A stretch of 12,746 nucleotides of DNA from Spirochaetales bacterium (GTDB lineage Bacteria; Spirochaetota; Spirochaetia; Sphaerochaetales; Sphaerochaetaceae), in assembly GCA_022784805.1 (NCBI GenBank), contig JALFYG010000096.1, positions 1 through 12,746 on the forward strand. The letters run 5' to 3'. Each line of letters starts with the position of its first letter. Within the stretch, counting starts at the first letter, position 1. Shown in pieces: positions 1 to 6,771 of the stretch. The notes beneath the pieces are model-generated. The model had not been told where the DNA came from. It searched no databases and was given only the letters and a program-made list of their open reading frames with translations. Position numbers and translations under genes: made by a program.

Positions 1-2
1 AC

Positions 3-476
3 TCCATTACAAGACTTGCCAGAGCTTATAACCAGACCGTGCCTGCTTCTGGAAAGATTCTTTCCGGTGGTGTTGACTCCAATGCACTCCATAGACCTAA
101 GAGATTCTTCGGTGCTGCAAGAAACATTGAGGAAGGCGGAAGCCTCACCATCATCTCCACAGCCCTCATTGAAACAGGAAGCAGAATGGATGAAGTCATC
201 TTCGAAGAGTTCAAGGGTACTGGTAACAACGAAATCATCCTGGATAGAAAGATGGCCGATAACAGAAAATTCCCTGCTATCAACATCAAGAAATCTGGAA
301 CAAGAAGAGACGACTTGTTGTTGGATGAAACAACTCTTGCAAGAGCTTTCCTCCTCCGTTCTTCCTTCGGTAACCTTGATGATATCGACATGTCGGTGGA
401 TATCATTGACAAAATGAGGAAAACAAACAACAATAAGGAGTTCCTCAACATGATGAATACTCCGTTGAGAACTTAA
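3..476 (+). CDS. rho: Transcription termination factor Rho, C-terminal part (5' end outside window)
   Basis: The open frame runs from the window edge and encodes the last 157 residues of Rho, the hexameric RNA-dependent ATPase that ends transcription. It begins SITRLARAYN and continues with the Rho signature LSGGVDSNALHRPKRFFGA, then the NIEEGGSLTI stretch and GSRMDEVIFEEFKGTGN, which carries the conserved arginine of the subunit interface. The tail SGTRRDDLLL and the EFLNMM ending match the normal Rho C-terminus, so the 3' end is intact. The RNA-binding N-terminus and the Walker A motif lie upstream of the window. It is followed after 52 bases by rpmE with no terminator between, so the two are probably cotranscribed. 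Confidence 0.97.
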   Translation, partial: SITRLARAYNQTVPASGKILSGGVDSNALHRPKRFFGAARNIEEGGSLTIISTALIETGSRMDEVIFEEFKGTGNNEIILDRKMADNRKFPAINIKKSGTRRDDLLLDETTLARAFLLRSSFGNLDDIDMSVDIIDKMRKTNNNKEFLNMMNTPLRT

Positions 477-528
477 TGAGAAATTCCTTGTCTGTGAAAG
501 CAGGCAAATATATAAGGAGAAAACCGAT

Positions 529-735
529 ATGAAACAGGGCATCCACCCAAATTACGAGCTGAAGGAAATCCGCTGCTCATGTGGCAACGTGATTAAGACA
601 AAGACAACTGCAAAGAGCCTCAACGTTGAAATCTGCTCTGCTTGCCATCCATTCTTCACAGGAACACAGAAGCTTGTGGACACAACAGGAAGAGTCGAGA
701 GATTCAACAAGAGATATGGAAGAGTCAGCAAGTAA
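529..735 (+). CDS. rpmE: 50S ribosomal protein L31, zinc-binding type
   Basis: This 68-residue protein starts MKQGIHPNYE and has the typical L31 length and sequence. L31 sits on the large ribosomal subunit at the central protuberance and bridges to the small subunit. Cysteines 16, 18, 36 and 39 form the zinc ribbon (CSCG near the start, CSACHPFFTG in the middle), so this is the zinc-containing (C+) form rather than the zinc-free paralog used in zinc starvation. The end, GRVERFNKRYG, is also typical. The start is fixed by a good ribosome binding site, AAGGAGA, at 514-520. It follows rho and is closed by a strong hairpin terminator. Confidence 0.98.
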   Translation: MKQGIHPNYELKEIRCSCGNVIKTKTTAKSLNVEICSACHPFFTGTQKLVDTTGRVERFNKRYGRVSK

Positions 736-756
736 ATTGCAATATAAGACTTATGG

Positions 757-781
757 CCGCAGGGTAGACCTGCGGTTTTTT
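757..781 (+). terminator. Intrinsic terminator of the rho-rpmE unit
   Basis: A perfect 7-bp stem, CCGCAGG (757-763) with CCTGCGG (769-775), encloses the loop GTAGA and is followed directly by six T residues (776-781). It begins 21 bases after the rpmE stop codon. This is a classic Rho-independent terminator, here ending a transcript that encodes Rho itself. Confidence 0.93.
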
Positions 782-865
782 CTTTGGTGTTCTGTTCGTT
801 TTATTTAACTCTCTCATACCTTCTTAATCATTATATTATTGTGAATTATTAAAAAAATTCTTTCC

Positions 866-877
866 TTTTGGCCAAAA
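866..877. promoter_or_regulatory. Perfect 12-bp palindrome upstream of the galactokinase-like gene
   Basis: TTTTGGCCAAAA is a perfect self-complementary 12-mer, 31 bases before the predicted TTG start at 909. The surrounding intergenic stretch (782-900) is AT-rich and must hold the promoter for the next operon, but no convincing -35/-10 pair stands out. The palindrome could be an operator for a dimeric repressor, or chance. No regulator can be assigned. Confidence 0.3.
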
Positions 878-908
878 GCATTGGATACTTCTTGTTAGGA
901 GCGTGCAT

Positions 909-2057
909 TTGGGCTGTCAGGTTGAAAATCATAAAAAAGAATTTGGAGAGGCACCTGTTCTTTCCTTCGAGGTTCCTCAGCCTACTGTTTTATTGGGACA
1001 GTTTTCTGACCTGATCGAGTCTTACAGCCTTTTATGTCTGACAGATCAGGGACTTTCCATGTCCTTTTCTCCAAGAGAAGATAATATTATCAGGATAGTA
1101 AACACCGTCAGACAAGATAAAAAGAAGTTTACATATCCAAATATAAAGTTCAGACGTGAAGACCGTTGGGCTAACGCTGTAAAGGCTGTGTTGTATGAAC
1201 TAGCCAAAGCAAACATAAAAATAGGTGGCTACAATATTCTGGTATCAGGACGCGGTGCCGGGGCAGACTCCTGGAGCCTTACAGCTTCTTTATATATTGG
1301 AACCCTCTATGCCATTTCAAAGCTTGAAAAGCTGAATCTCTCAAAAGAAAAGATTCTGGAAATGGCAGTCAAGGCAAATTCCTTCTCTCCTGCCCATCAG
1401 GCTCGTCTCAGGGACCTATGGATCTTGGTGAATGCAAAACCTGGTAAGATTTATCTTTGGTCAGAAAAGAAAGGAGGAGGGGAAGAGATTACCTATGGCG
1501 GTGGTGTCCAGAAGACATTCATAGTCTCCTCAGCTCTTCCTTTCTCTGTCCTCACTCCGGAGGAAGATGAATTCAGAGAGGAAGCGAAAGAAGTCATAGC
1601 ATCAATGGAAGAGAAATCCATCACACTCTCCGATATAAGAAAACTTACAGAGAAAGAAGCCAGAACTATGGCCTCCAGGTATCCTGACAGAGAGAGAAGA
1701 TGTCTGACTCATCTTGTGGTGGAGAACGAGTGCTGCCAGAAGGCGAAGGATGCCGTAGAGAAGAAAGATCTTGTCTCCTTTGGAAAGATTCTTTTCTCCC
1801 TCCAAAGATCAATTGTAGAGAATGCGGAGTTGACAAGCCCTGAGCTTGATTGGATATGGAGAAGAGGCCAAGAGTGCGACGGGGTGTTGGGATTATGCCT
1901 CATAGGCATAGGAATTGCAGGTTCTTTCTTGGCGGTCGTTGACGGTCGAGCCTCCAATCTATATGCTCGAAAGGAAGAGGAATATGAAAGGATATTTGGA
2001 TTCAGATCCACAATCCGTCCATTCATCCCTCTTGGATCACCTTTTGAGGAAAGATAG
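909..2057 (+). CDS. Galactokinase-fold (GHMP family) protein with altered catalytic motifs
   Basis: The 382-residue protein has galactokinase length and order. A WANAVKAVLYEL segment (about residues 87-98) matches the WANYVKG region, and the C-terminal third (about 266-345, THLVVENE through TSPELDWIW to GIGIAGSFLAVV) matches the galactokinase tail. The key motifs are changed. The sugar-binding signature GRVNLIGEHTDY is replaced by QPTVLLGQFSDL (about 24-35), the ATP loop GLSSSAA by GAGADSWSLTAS (about 116-127), and the catalytic Asp of the MDQ motif appears to be His in SPAHQARLRD (about 160-169). I infer a non-galactokinase function: either another substrate or a pseudokinase. Start choice: AGGAG at 897-901 lies 7 bases before TTG 909. 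The in-frame GTG at 903 is only one base from that site and is less likely. surE follows after 3 bases. Confidence 0.75.
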   Translation: MGCQVENHKKEFGEAPVLSFEVPQPTVLLGQFSDLIESYSLLCLTDQGLSMSFSPREDNIIRIVNTVRQDKKKFTYPNIKFRREDRWANAVKAVLYELAKANIKIGGYNILVSGRGAGADSWSLTASLYIGTLYAISKLEKLNLSKEKILEMAVKANSFSPAHQARLRDLWILVNAKPGKIYLWSEKKGGGEEITYGGGVQKTFIVSSALPFSVLTPEEDEFREEAKEVIASMEEKSITLSDIRKLTEKEARTMASRYPDRERRCLTHLVVENECCQKAKDAVEKKDLVSFGKILFSLQRSIVENAELTSPELDWIWRRGQECDGVLGLCLIGIGIAGSFLAVVDGRASNLYARKEEEYERIFGFRSTIRPFIPLGSPFEER

Positions 2058-2060
2058 TAA

Positions 2061-2810
2061 ATGCGTATTCTTATTTCAAATGATGACGGATTCATGAGAG
2101 AAGGAATCCGTACACTTGAATCTGTGCTTATTAAGCATGGACACGATGTATATTCAGTGGCTCCACATACAGAGCAAAGCGCCAAGTCCCACTCCATGAC
2201 TGTCATGGGGGAGGTTACCATCTGGAGACATGACGACCATCACTATTCATTGGAAGGTACTCCTGCAGACTGTGTCATCTATTCTCTTAAGTCAGGATTG
2301 TTGCCTGTAGTTCCAGACTTAGTGATCGGTGGAATTAACCATGGTTTTAATCTCTCTTCCGATACCATCTACTCCGGAACCTGTGGTGTTGCAAGGCAGG
2401 GAGCCATGTATGGCATTCCCAGCATCGCAATATCTAGTGAGTGTGATGAAAACGGAAACTATAATTTTGTCTCTCCTTCAGAGTATCTGGCTTCAAACTT
2501 GGAGTATTTCTATGAAACCCTGAAAGGCGCAGAAGCCTTTTTGAACCTTAATTTTCCTTTCAATTGGAATGGTAAGGTAGAGAAGGCATCGCTAGGTGTA
2601 ATACACTATGACGACAAGTTTTCTATTAAGGAGAGAGGAAGCAAGATCAGCGTCAAGACCGTTGGCTGCCAAATGACAGCCGTGCCATCCCCGGAGAGCG
2701 AGGGATATGATATGGATAGCATAGTAACAAAGAGAGGCTCTGCTTCCGTCACTTACATTGAAGTCACTCCGGGATATGACAAAGAAAGAATGAATAAGCT
2801 GAAAGTGTAA
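2061..2810 (+). CDS. surE: 5'/3'-nucleotidase SurE
   Basis: The 249-residue protein is a full-length SurE, a divalent-metal-dependent phosphatase that removes phosphate from nucleoside monophosphates and sometimes from short polyphosphate. The metal ligands are visible: the opening MRILISNDDG gives Asp8 and Asp9, TEQSAKSH gives Ser40, and the IGGINHGFN segment gives Asn93. Family blocks GTPADCV (66-72), PDLVIGGIN (85-93) and YSGTCG (104-109) are present. A ribosome binding site, GAGGAAAG (2046-2053), lies inside the end of the preceding gene, and only three bases separate the two, so they are very likely translated from one message. The C-terminal part (from about 190) is less conserved but has the usual length. 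Confidence 0.95.
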   Translation: MRILISNDDGFMREGIRTLESVLIKHGHDVYSVAPHTEQSAKSHSMTVMGEVTIWRHDDHHYSLEGTPADCVIYSLKSGLLPVVPDLVIGGINHGFNLSSDTIYSGTCGVARQGAMYGIPSIAISSECDENGNYNFVSPSEYLASNLEYFYETLKGAEAFLNLNFPFNWNGKVEKASLGVIHYDDKFSIKERGSKISVKTVGCQMTAVPSPESEGYDMDSIVTKRGSASVTYIEVTPGYDKERMNKLKV

Positions 2811-2874
2811 GTTTTCTCTAACCTTGACGAGAGATTAGCCAAAGAATTACCTTTTATATAGAAGGAAATACAAT

Positions 2875-4041
2875 ATGGACAGAATTGTCTATCTTGACAA
2901 CAATGCCACGACTGAGATGGCTCAGGAAGTAATCTCAATCATGGCTGAAAACGCCGAACTTTATGGAAATGCATCAAGTATGCATACCTTGGGACGCTCC
3001 TCGTCTTCAGCAATTGAGTGGGCCAGAGGTGAAGTTGCGGCACTTATAGATTCGGATCCCGGAGAGATTTATTTCGTCTCCGGTGCCTCAGAAGCCAATA
3101 ACACGGTGTTTAATGTCTTTAGGGACAGAATCGATGACGGAGACAAGAGAAATAGAATTCTATTGTCATCTGTGGAGCATCCTGCATCTATTGAGACTAT
3201 GAAGTACCTTGTTTCCAAAGGCTACAAAGTTGAAACAGTTCCTGTGGACGGTATAGGTGAGTTGAAGCTTGATGAACTGGAAAAGATGATGGGGGTGGAT
3301 GTTTGTCTTGTGTCCATCATGACCGGTAATAATGAGTCAGGTGTCATTCAGCCAGTCAAGGAAGCTGCCGAGATCGCTCATAAATATGGAGCTTACTTCC
3401 ACACTGACGCCACCCAAGCCATTGGAAAGATTCCTGTCAGTGTAAAGGAAATCGGAGCAGATTATCTTTCAATGTCCGCCCATAAGTTCTATGGACCAAA
3501 GGGAATCGGCGTTCTTTATGCCAAGAAAGGCGTACCACTCTCTCCATTTGTTCATGGAGGCCATCAGGAAAAAGGCTACAGAGCTGGAACCTACAATAAC
3601 CAAGCCATCATCGGCATGGGAAAGGCTGCAGAACTGGCAAGGGTGAACTTGAAAGAAGAACATGACCAGCTTTGGAGACTAAGGGAAAAGCTTAGAAAGG
3701 GAATTGAAGAGAGAGTTCCTAATGTAGTTGTCAACGGCACAAATGATGAGAGTAAGTGTCTTCCAGGAACACTGAATGTCTCCTTCCCTTGTGCAGAGGG
3801 TGAGTCCATTCTCCTGTACTTGGACATGGAAGGCATTGAAGTCTCAACAGGAAGCGCATGTGCTTCAGGTTCCTTGGAGCCTAGCTACGTACTTCTTGCT
3901 GCCGGCGTGGATGTGGAACTGGCTCATGGTTCCATAAGATTTTCTCTCGGAAGGTATAACACAGACGAAGATGTGGAGTATACTTTGGAAAAGCTCCCTC
4001 CGATCATTAAGAAAATCAGAGAAATGAGCACAAGGAAGTAA
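2875..4041 (+). CDS. nifS: NifS/IscS-type cysteine desulfurase
   Basis: The 388-residue PLP enzyme removes sulfur from cysteine and passes it as persulfide to a scaffold. The fold starts with the family opening YLDNNATT. The PLP lysine is Lys204 in SAHKFYGPKG, with His102, Asp178 and Gln181 at the cofactor. The catalytic cysteine is Cys329 in STGSACASGS, in the group I (NifS/IscS) context rather than the SufS one. The usual RAGTEN motif reads RAGTYNNQA (236-244), a small deviation near the active site. A ribosome binding site, GAAGGA (2861-2866), precedes the ATG. It follows surE by 64 bases and precedes the NifU scaffold by 2 bases, so scaffold and sulfur donor are made together. Confidence 0.95.
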   Translation: MDRIVYLDNNATTEMAQEVISIMAENAELYGNASSMHTLGRSSSSAIEWARGEVAALIDSDPGEIYFVSGASEANNTVFNVFRDRIDDGDKRNRILLSSVEHPASIETMKYLVSKGYKVETVPVDGIGELKLDELEKMMGVDVCLVSIMTGNNESGVIQPVKEAAEIAHKYGAYFHTDATQAIGKIPVSVKEIGADYLSMSAHKFYGPKGIGVLYAKKGVPLSPFVHGGHQEKGYRAGTYNNQAIIGMGKAAELARVNLKEEHDQLWRLREKLRKGIEERVPNVVVNGTNDESKCLPGTLNVSFPCAEGESILLYLDMEGIEVSTGSACASGSLEPSYVLLAAGVDVELAHGSIRFSLGRYNTDEDVEYTLEKLPPIIKKIREMSTRK

Positions 4042-4043
4042 AC

Positions 4044-4661
4044 ATGGCACAGAGTTTTATGGCCCAGTGGGTATATACGGATGTGGTGAAAGACCACTTT
4101 ATGAATCCAAGAAACCTTTGGAAAGAAGGTGAAGAGTTTGAAGCTGACGGAGTCGGGGAAGTAGGTTCCTTGGCTTGCGGAGACCAGATGAGAGTTGGCA
4201 TCAAGGTCAAAGATGGAAAGATCAGTGACCTCAGATGGCTTACTTATGGTTGTGCTTCTGCCATTGCATCCACGTCTATGATGAGTGAAATGGCTATCGG
4301 CATGACTCTCGAAGAAGCATATAAGCTTACTCCTAAGGCTATCATGGATGAACTTGGAGGACTTCCTGAGCACAAGTTCCACTGCTCTGTCCTTGGAGAC
4401 AAAGCTCTTCGTGCTGCAGTTGATGATTATCTTGAGAAGAATAATCTTCCTAATCCATACAAAGCACAATCTGCTGTGATAATCTGTGAATGTAAGAATG
4501 TCACGGACCAGATGATCGAGAAACTTGTAAGGGAAGACAAGGTCAAAGATTTCTCTGACCTCGAAGCTCTTACAGGAGCCGGAACAGGTTGTGGTAAGTG
4601 CAAGGCTAAGCTTAAGGAAGCAATCGAAGAAGCCATGCACATTTTGGGCAAAACAAATTGA
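4044..4661 (+). CDS. nifU: NifU-type Fe-S scaffold (IscU domain plus BFD-like [2Fe-2S] domain)
   Basis: The 205-residue protein has two domains. Residues 1-130 are an IscU-like scaffold with the three cluster cysteines Cys45 (LACGD, with Asp47), Cys70 (YGCASAIAS) and Cys114 (HKFHCSVLG). Residues 145-198 are a BFD/NifU-central [2Fe-2S] domain with Cys148 and Cys150 (CECKNVT) and Cys183 and Cys186 (AGTGCGKC). The C-terminal Nfu domain of full nitrogenase NifU is absent, so this is the shorter form found in many anaerobes that use NIF machinery for general Fe-S assembly. No nitrogenase gene is in view. AAGGAAG (4032-4038), within the end of nifS, is the ribosome binding site. The last bases overlap the next start codon. 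Confidence 0.95.
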   Translation: MAQSFMAQWVYTDVVKDHFMNPRNLWKEGEEFEADGVGEVGSLACGDQMRVGIKVKDGKISDLRWLTYGCASAIASTSMMSEMAIGMTLEEAYKLTPKAIMDELGGLPEHKFHCSVLGDKALRAAVDDYLEKNNLPNPYKAQSAVIICECKNVTDQMIEKLVREDKVKDFSDLEALTGAGTGCGKCKAKLKEAIEEAMHILGKTN

Positions 4662-4981
4662 GTTCATACTATAAAGACACAGTCAAAGACGCTCTTTTTC
4701 CTCAAAAAAAGGGCGTCATTACTAAAAGAAACAAATACCTACAGCCAGTGGCTCCTGAAAAGATGAGCGGCGCACAGATAAAGAAACTCAGAGAAAAGTT
4801 ATCTCTGTCTGTCTCTGTCTTTGCCTCTGTCATGAATGTTTCATCAAAAACAGTGGAGGCATGGGAGTCTGGCACCAATGAGATCGGGGGAGCTGCACTT
4901 AGACTATTGGATATGATAAAAAAGAACCCCGACATCCTTCTTGAATGCGGGGCTTTGGACGATAAGACAGCTCTTAGGTAA
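4658..4981 (+). CDS. HigA/XRE-like helix-turn-helix protein, TTG start overlapping the nifU stop
   Basis: This 107-residue protein carries a helix-turn-helix at about 48-72 (LSLSVSVFASVMNVSSKTVE, then AWESG), followed by GGAALRLLDMI and KNPDILLE. That layout is the one seen in HigA/NadS-type antitoxins and related regulators. The usual Gln in the LSQ motif is Val. The N-terminal 35 residues with their LFP segment resemble the lead-in of this family, which favours the TTG start at 4658 over the internal ATG at 4763. The TTG overlaps the nifU stop (TTGA) and no clear ribosome binding site precedes it, so translation probably depends on nifU. No RelE/HigB toxin gene is adjacent. It may be an orphan regulator, perhaps of the Fe-S genes. 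The last 8 bases overlap the convergent kinase gene. Confidence 0.8.
   Translation: MSSYYKDTVKDALFPQKKGVITKRNKYLQPVAPEKMSGAQIKKLREKLSLSVSVFASVMNVSSKTVEAWESGTNEIGGAALRLLDMIKKNPDILLECGALDDKTALR
4688..4717. promoter_or_regulatory. 12-bp hairpin within the first codons of the helix-turn-helix gene
   Basis: Bases 4688-4699 (GACGCTCTTTTT) can pair with 4706-4717 (AAAAAGGGCGTC), with one G-U pair and a 6-base loop. No T-run follows, so it is not a standard terminator on the plus strand; the minus-strand side is also weak. It sits 27 bases after the nifU stop and could reduce expression of the downstream gene or protect the 3' end of the nifS-nifU message. Confidence 0.45.
4917..4952 (-). terminator. 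Intrinsic terminator of the minus-strand kinase gene, inside the opposing coding region
   Basis: Read on the minus strand, CCCCGCAT (4952-4945) pairs with ATGTCGGGG (4935-4927) with a single bulged base, and the run TTCTTTTTT (4926-4918) follows. It lies 22 bases past the kinase stop codon at 4974 and entirely within the last third of the helix-turn-helix gene, so it also constrains that protein's codons. Confidence 0.7.
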
Positions 4982-6605
4982 GGTTGTATGCACTTCCTCC
5001 GATAAATTCTCTCAAAATAGAGTCACTTGGTACCTCTTCTGAAGGAATCGGGTACACCAGATCCAAGAATGCCATGAGGCGCCTTGCCGTGGTGTATGCC
5101 TTGCCATCTTCAGGAGTGATTGACCTCAACAGAGGCATTGCATAGGTTGAGAGAACACCCAATTCATACTCCAAGGCACTGTTTATCATGATGTCGGCAT
5201 TATTCTGATATGGGAAAAGCTGGCTCTTCTCTTCCTCTTCGATTCCTTCCCAACTCTCGATTACAGATACAACTGAAGCGCCAGAGATTCTGCACTCTTT
5301 GACTATACGTCTCAAAAGCCTGTTGTCACGGGTTGAGATGCCGCTCATGGTGTCGATACATGGCTGGGTGAGGGCGGAGACGAAGACTCTGAATGTTTCC
5401 TCGTCGCTTAGGGACGGGATCAACTTCTCGTTCATTGTCTGGACACCTTCTACAACAAGAATAGTCTTCTCATCCATCTTTGCCTTTCCGACTCTGAAGA
5501 GGCGTTTTGAGTCGTATTGGCTGAGACCTTTCAGCTCCACTTCTTTTCCTTCCATCAAATCAGAGACATGTTGTCTCAAGAGGTCGATGTCCAAGCTCTC
5601 GAAGCTTACACCCTTCTGTCCTGTCCTGTAATCATCGAGGCTGAACATAATAGGGGTGTAGCCAAGAATCTTCAGCTCTGCACATAGTTTTATTCCAGAG
5701 CTCTTCTTTCCTGAACATGCAGGGCCAGAGACGAAGGCGACTTTTACGCCACCTCTCTTCTTTATTTCTTCTGCCGCCCTGCTGAAACGCCTACGTTGGA
5801 GCGTCTCAGACAATACAATGACTTCATTGATTTTTCCCTCTGTGACCTTCATGTTCAAGGCACCTAGACTATCTACATCAAGAATCTTGGATTTTTCTTT
5901 AGTCTCTTCAAATACTTTGAAAAGAAGAGGGTTATCGTGGAAAGGTTGGATTTTCCCTGGTTCCCTTGACTGAGGATACCTCAGGAGGATTCCTCCTCCA
6001 TATTCCATGATATCCCAGACTTCAAGAAGCTTTAAGGATGGTAGAAGCGGCTCATAGCTGACGGAAAGGGCACTGCCGATTCTGTTGAATGTATAGGCGC
6101 CGTCATTACGTGTCTTGATAAGCTTCTTGGTGTCTTCCAGACCCATTTTCTCAACATAGGAAAGGGATTGGGAAGCAGAGAGGGTCTCGATATCTACGAT
6201 CATATCGTCTTCAATGGCCTTCTCCATTACCTTCTTCAGTTTCTCTATGTCTGGTTTCTCCTTGTTTTTATATGAGAAGTAATATCCATCTCCAAGGGAG
6301 TGTCCGACTAGGAGAGTCCTGTCTGGATATACCACAGTGGAGGCATAGGCAAGAAGGAAGCAAAGAGTCTTACGGTAAGCGGTTCTTCCTTCCTTTGAAT
6401 TCAGGTACACAAGGTCAATGACGGCATTCTCAGGAATTTCAGTCTGCAGTGACTTTAATTCTCCATTTACCACGGCTGCCACAGGAGGATTGTCTTTATA
6501 GCCCAACTTTCTCTGTTTTCCCAATAGATAAACGATTCTTGCCGATGATTTCTCGATAAATGTATCTGTTTGTATTCCGTTGAAGGTTATTGTGTTCTTT
6601 TCCAT
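4974..6605 (-). CDS. TGS-domain nucleoside (uridine) kinase-like protein with altered P-loop
   Basis: The 543-residue protein matches the family that joins a TGS-like and threonyl-tRNA-synthetase-like N-terminal half to a C-terminal uridine-kinase domain. Residues about 40-110 hold the TGS-type strands and the GHSLGDGYYF block. The kinase half begins near 286. Family blocks SLDDY (322-326), VVEGVQTMN (384-392), VSALTQ (409-414), RDNRLLRRIV (426-435), FPYQNNAD (464-471), NSALEYEL (475-482) and the near-terminal SILREFIGGS (529-538) are all kept. The Walker A loop reads GPACSGKKSS (294-303): Lys300 is present, but the next Ser/Thr is Lys. Nucleoside phosphorylation is likely but unproven. It is transcribed alone, divergent from the lipoprotein gene. 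The start has only a weak GAGA site upstream. Confidence 0.88.
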   Translation of the reverse strand: MEKNTITFNGIQTDTFIEKSSARIVYLLGKQRKLGYKDNPPVAAVVNGELKSLQTEIPENAVIDLVYLNSKEGRTAYRKTLCFLLAYASTVVYPDRTLLVGHSLGDGYYFSYKNKEKPDIEKLKKVMEKAIEDDMIVDIETLSASQSLSYVEKMGLEDTKKLIKTRNDGAYTFNRIGSALSVSYEPLLPSLKLLEVWDIMEYGGGILLRYPQSREPGKIQPFHDNPLLFKVFEETKEKSKILDVDSLGALNMKVTEGKINEVIVLSETLQRRRFSRAAEEIKKRGGVKVAFVSGPACSGKKSSGIKLCAELKILGYTPIMFSLDDYRTGQKGVSFESLDIDLLRQHVSDLMEGKEVELKGLSQYDSKRLFRVGKAKMDEKTILVVEGVQTMNEKLIPSLSDEETFRVFVSALTQPCIDTMSGISTRDNRLLRRIVKECRISGASVVSVIESWEGIEEEEKSQLFPYQNNADIMINSALEYELGVLSTYAMPLLRSITPEDGKAYTTARRLMAFLDLVYPIPSEEVPSDSILREFIGGSAYNLT

Positions 6606-6694
6606 GTCTCTATGATAACAAAGAAAAGAGGTTTGTGTTTTATTTTCCGGATTTTCATTGTTTCTGTTATATAAAAGAGAGAATAGAATTTCAG

Positions 6695-6716
6695 ATTTAT
6701 AAACTATTTATAAACT
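6695..6716. repeat. Tandem direct repeat of ATTTATAAACT
   Basis: Two exact, adjacent copies of the 11-mer ATTTATAAACT (6695-6705 and 6706-6716) are followed by TTATATACAAT. One helical turn apart and upstream of the lipoprotein promoter candidate, they could be a regulator binding site. A slippage product in AT-rich DNA is an equally simple explanation. Confidence 0.7.
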
Positions 6717-6741
6717 TTATATACAATGATAGTATTCAAAA

Positions 6742-6771
6742 TTGGAAATTGAATGATATATGAAATAAAAT
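6742..6771 (+). promoter_or_regulatory. Candidate promoter of the lipoprotein gene
   Basis: TTGGAA (6742-6747) and TAAAAT (6766-6771) are spaced by 18 bases, giving four and five matches to the sigma-70 consensus. A second -10-like hexamer, TACAAT, lies at 6722-6727 without a good -35. In such AT-rich DNA, chance matches are common. Confidence 0.3.

Noticed and set aside
26..451. Open frames on both strands within the rho region (including 16-417 plus)
   Set aside because: The frame encoding the Rho signature is unambiguous; the others are shadows.
1709..2221. Minus-strand open frame of 170 codons across the galactokinase-like/surE junction
   Set aside because: It is antisense to two supported genes, with low-complexity translation and no ribosome binding site.
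2824..2852. TTGACG as a -35 for a separate nifS promoter in the surE-nifS gap
   Set aside because: The hexamer at 17 bases spacing is TTACCT, a poor -10, and the better TATATA is too far. An internal promoter is possible but not supported.
4044..4661. A nitrogen-fixation cluster
   Set aside because: Only the NifS/NifU pair is present, NifU lacks the C-terminal Nfu domain, and no nitrogenase or cofactor gene is in view; general Fe-S assembly is the simpler reading.
3924..4667. Long minus-strand open frame (247 codons) opposite nifU
   Set aside because: It is fully antisense to the well-conserved nifS/nifU coding region, has no recognisable domain and no start signal; it follows from codon use of the real genes.
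4658..4981. A toxin-antitoxin module
   Set aside because: The helix-turn-helix protein is antitoxin-like, but no RelE/HigB-like or other small toxin frame lies on either side; the neighbours are nifU and a kinase.
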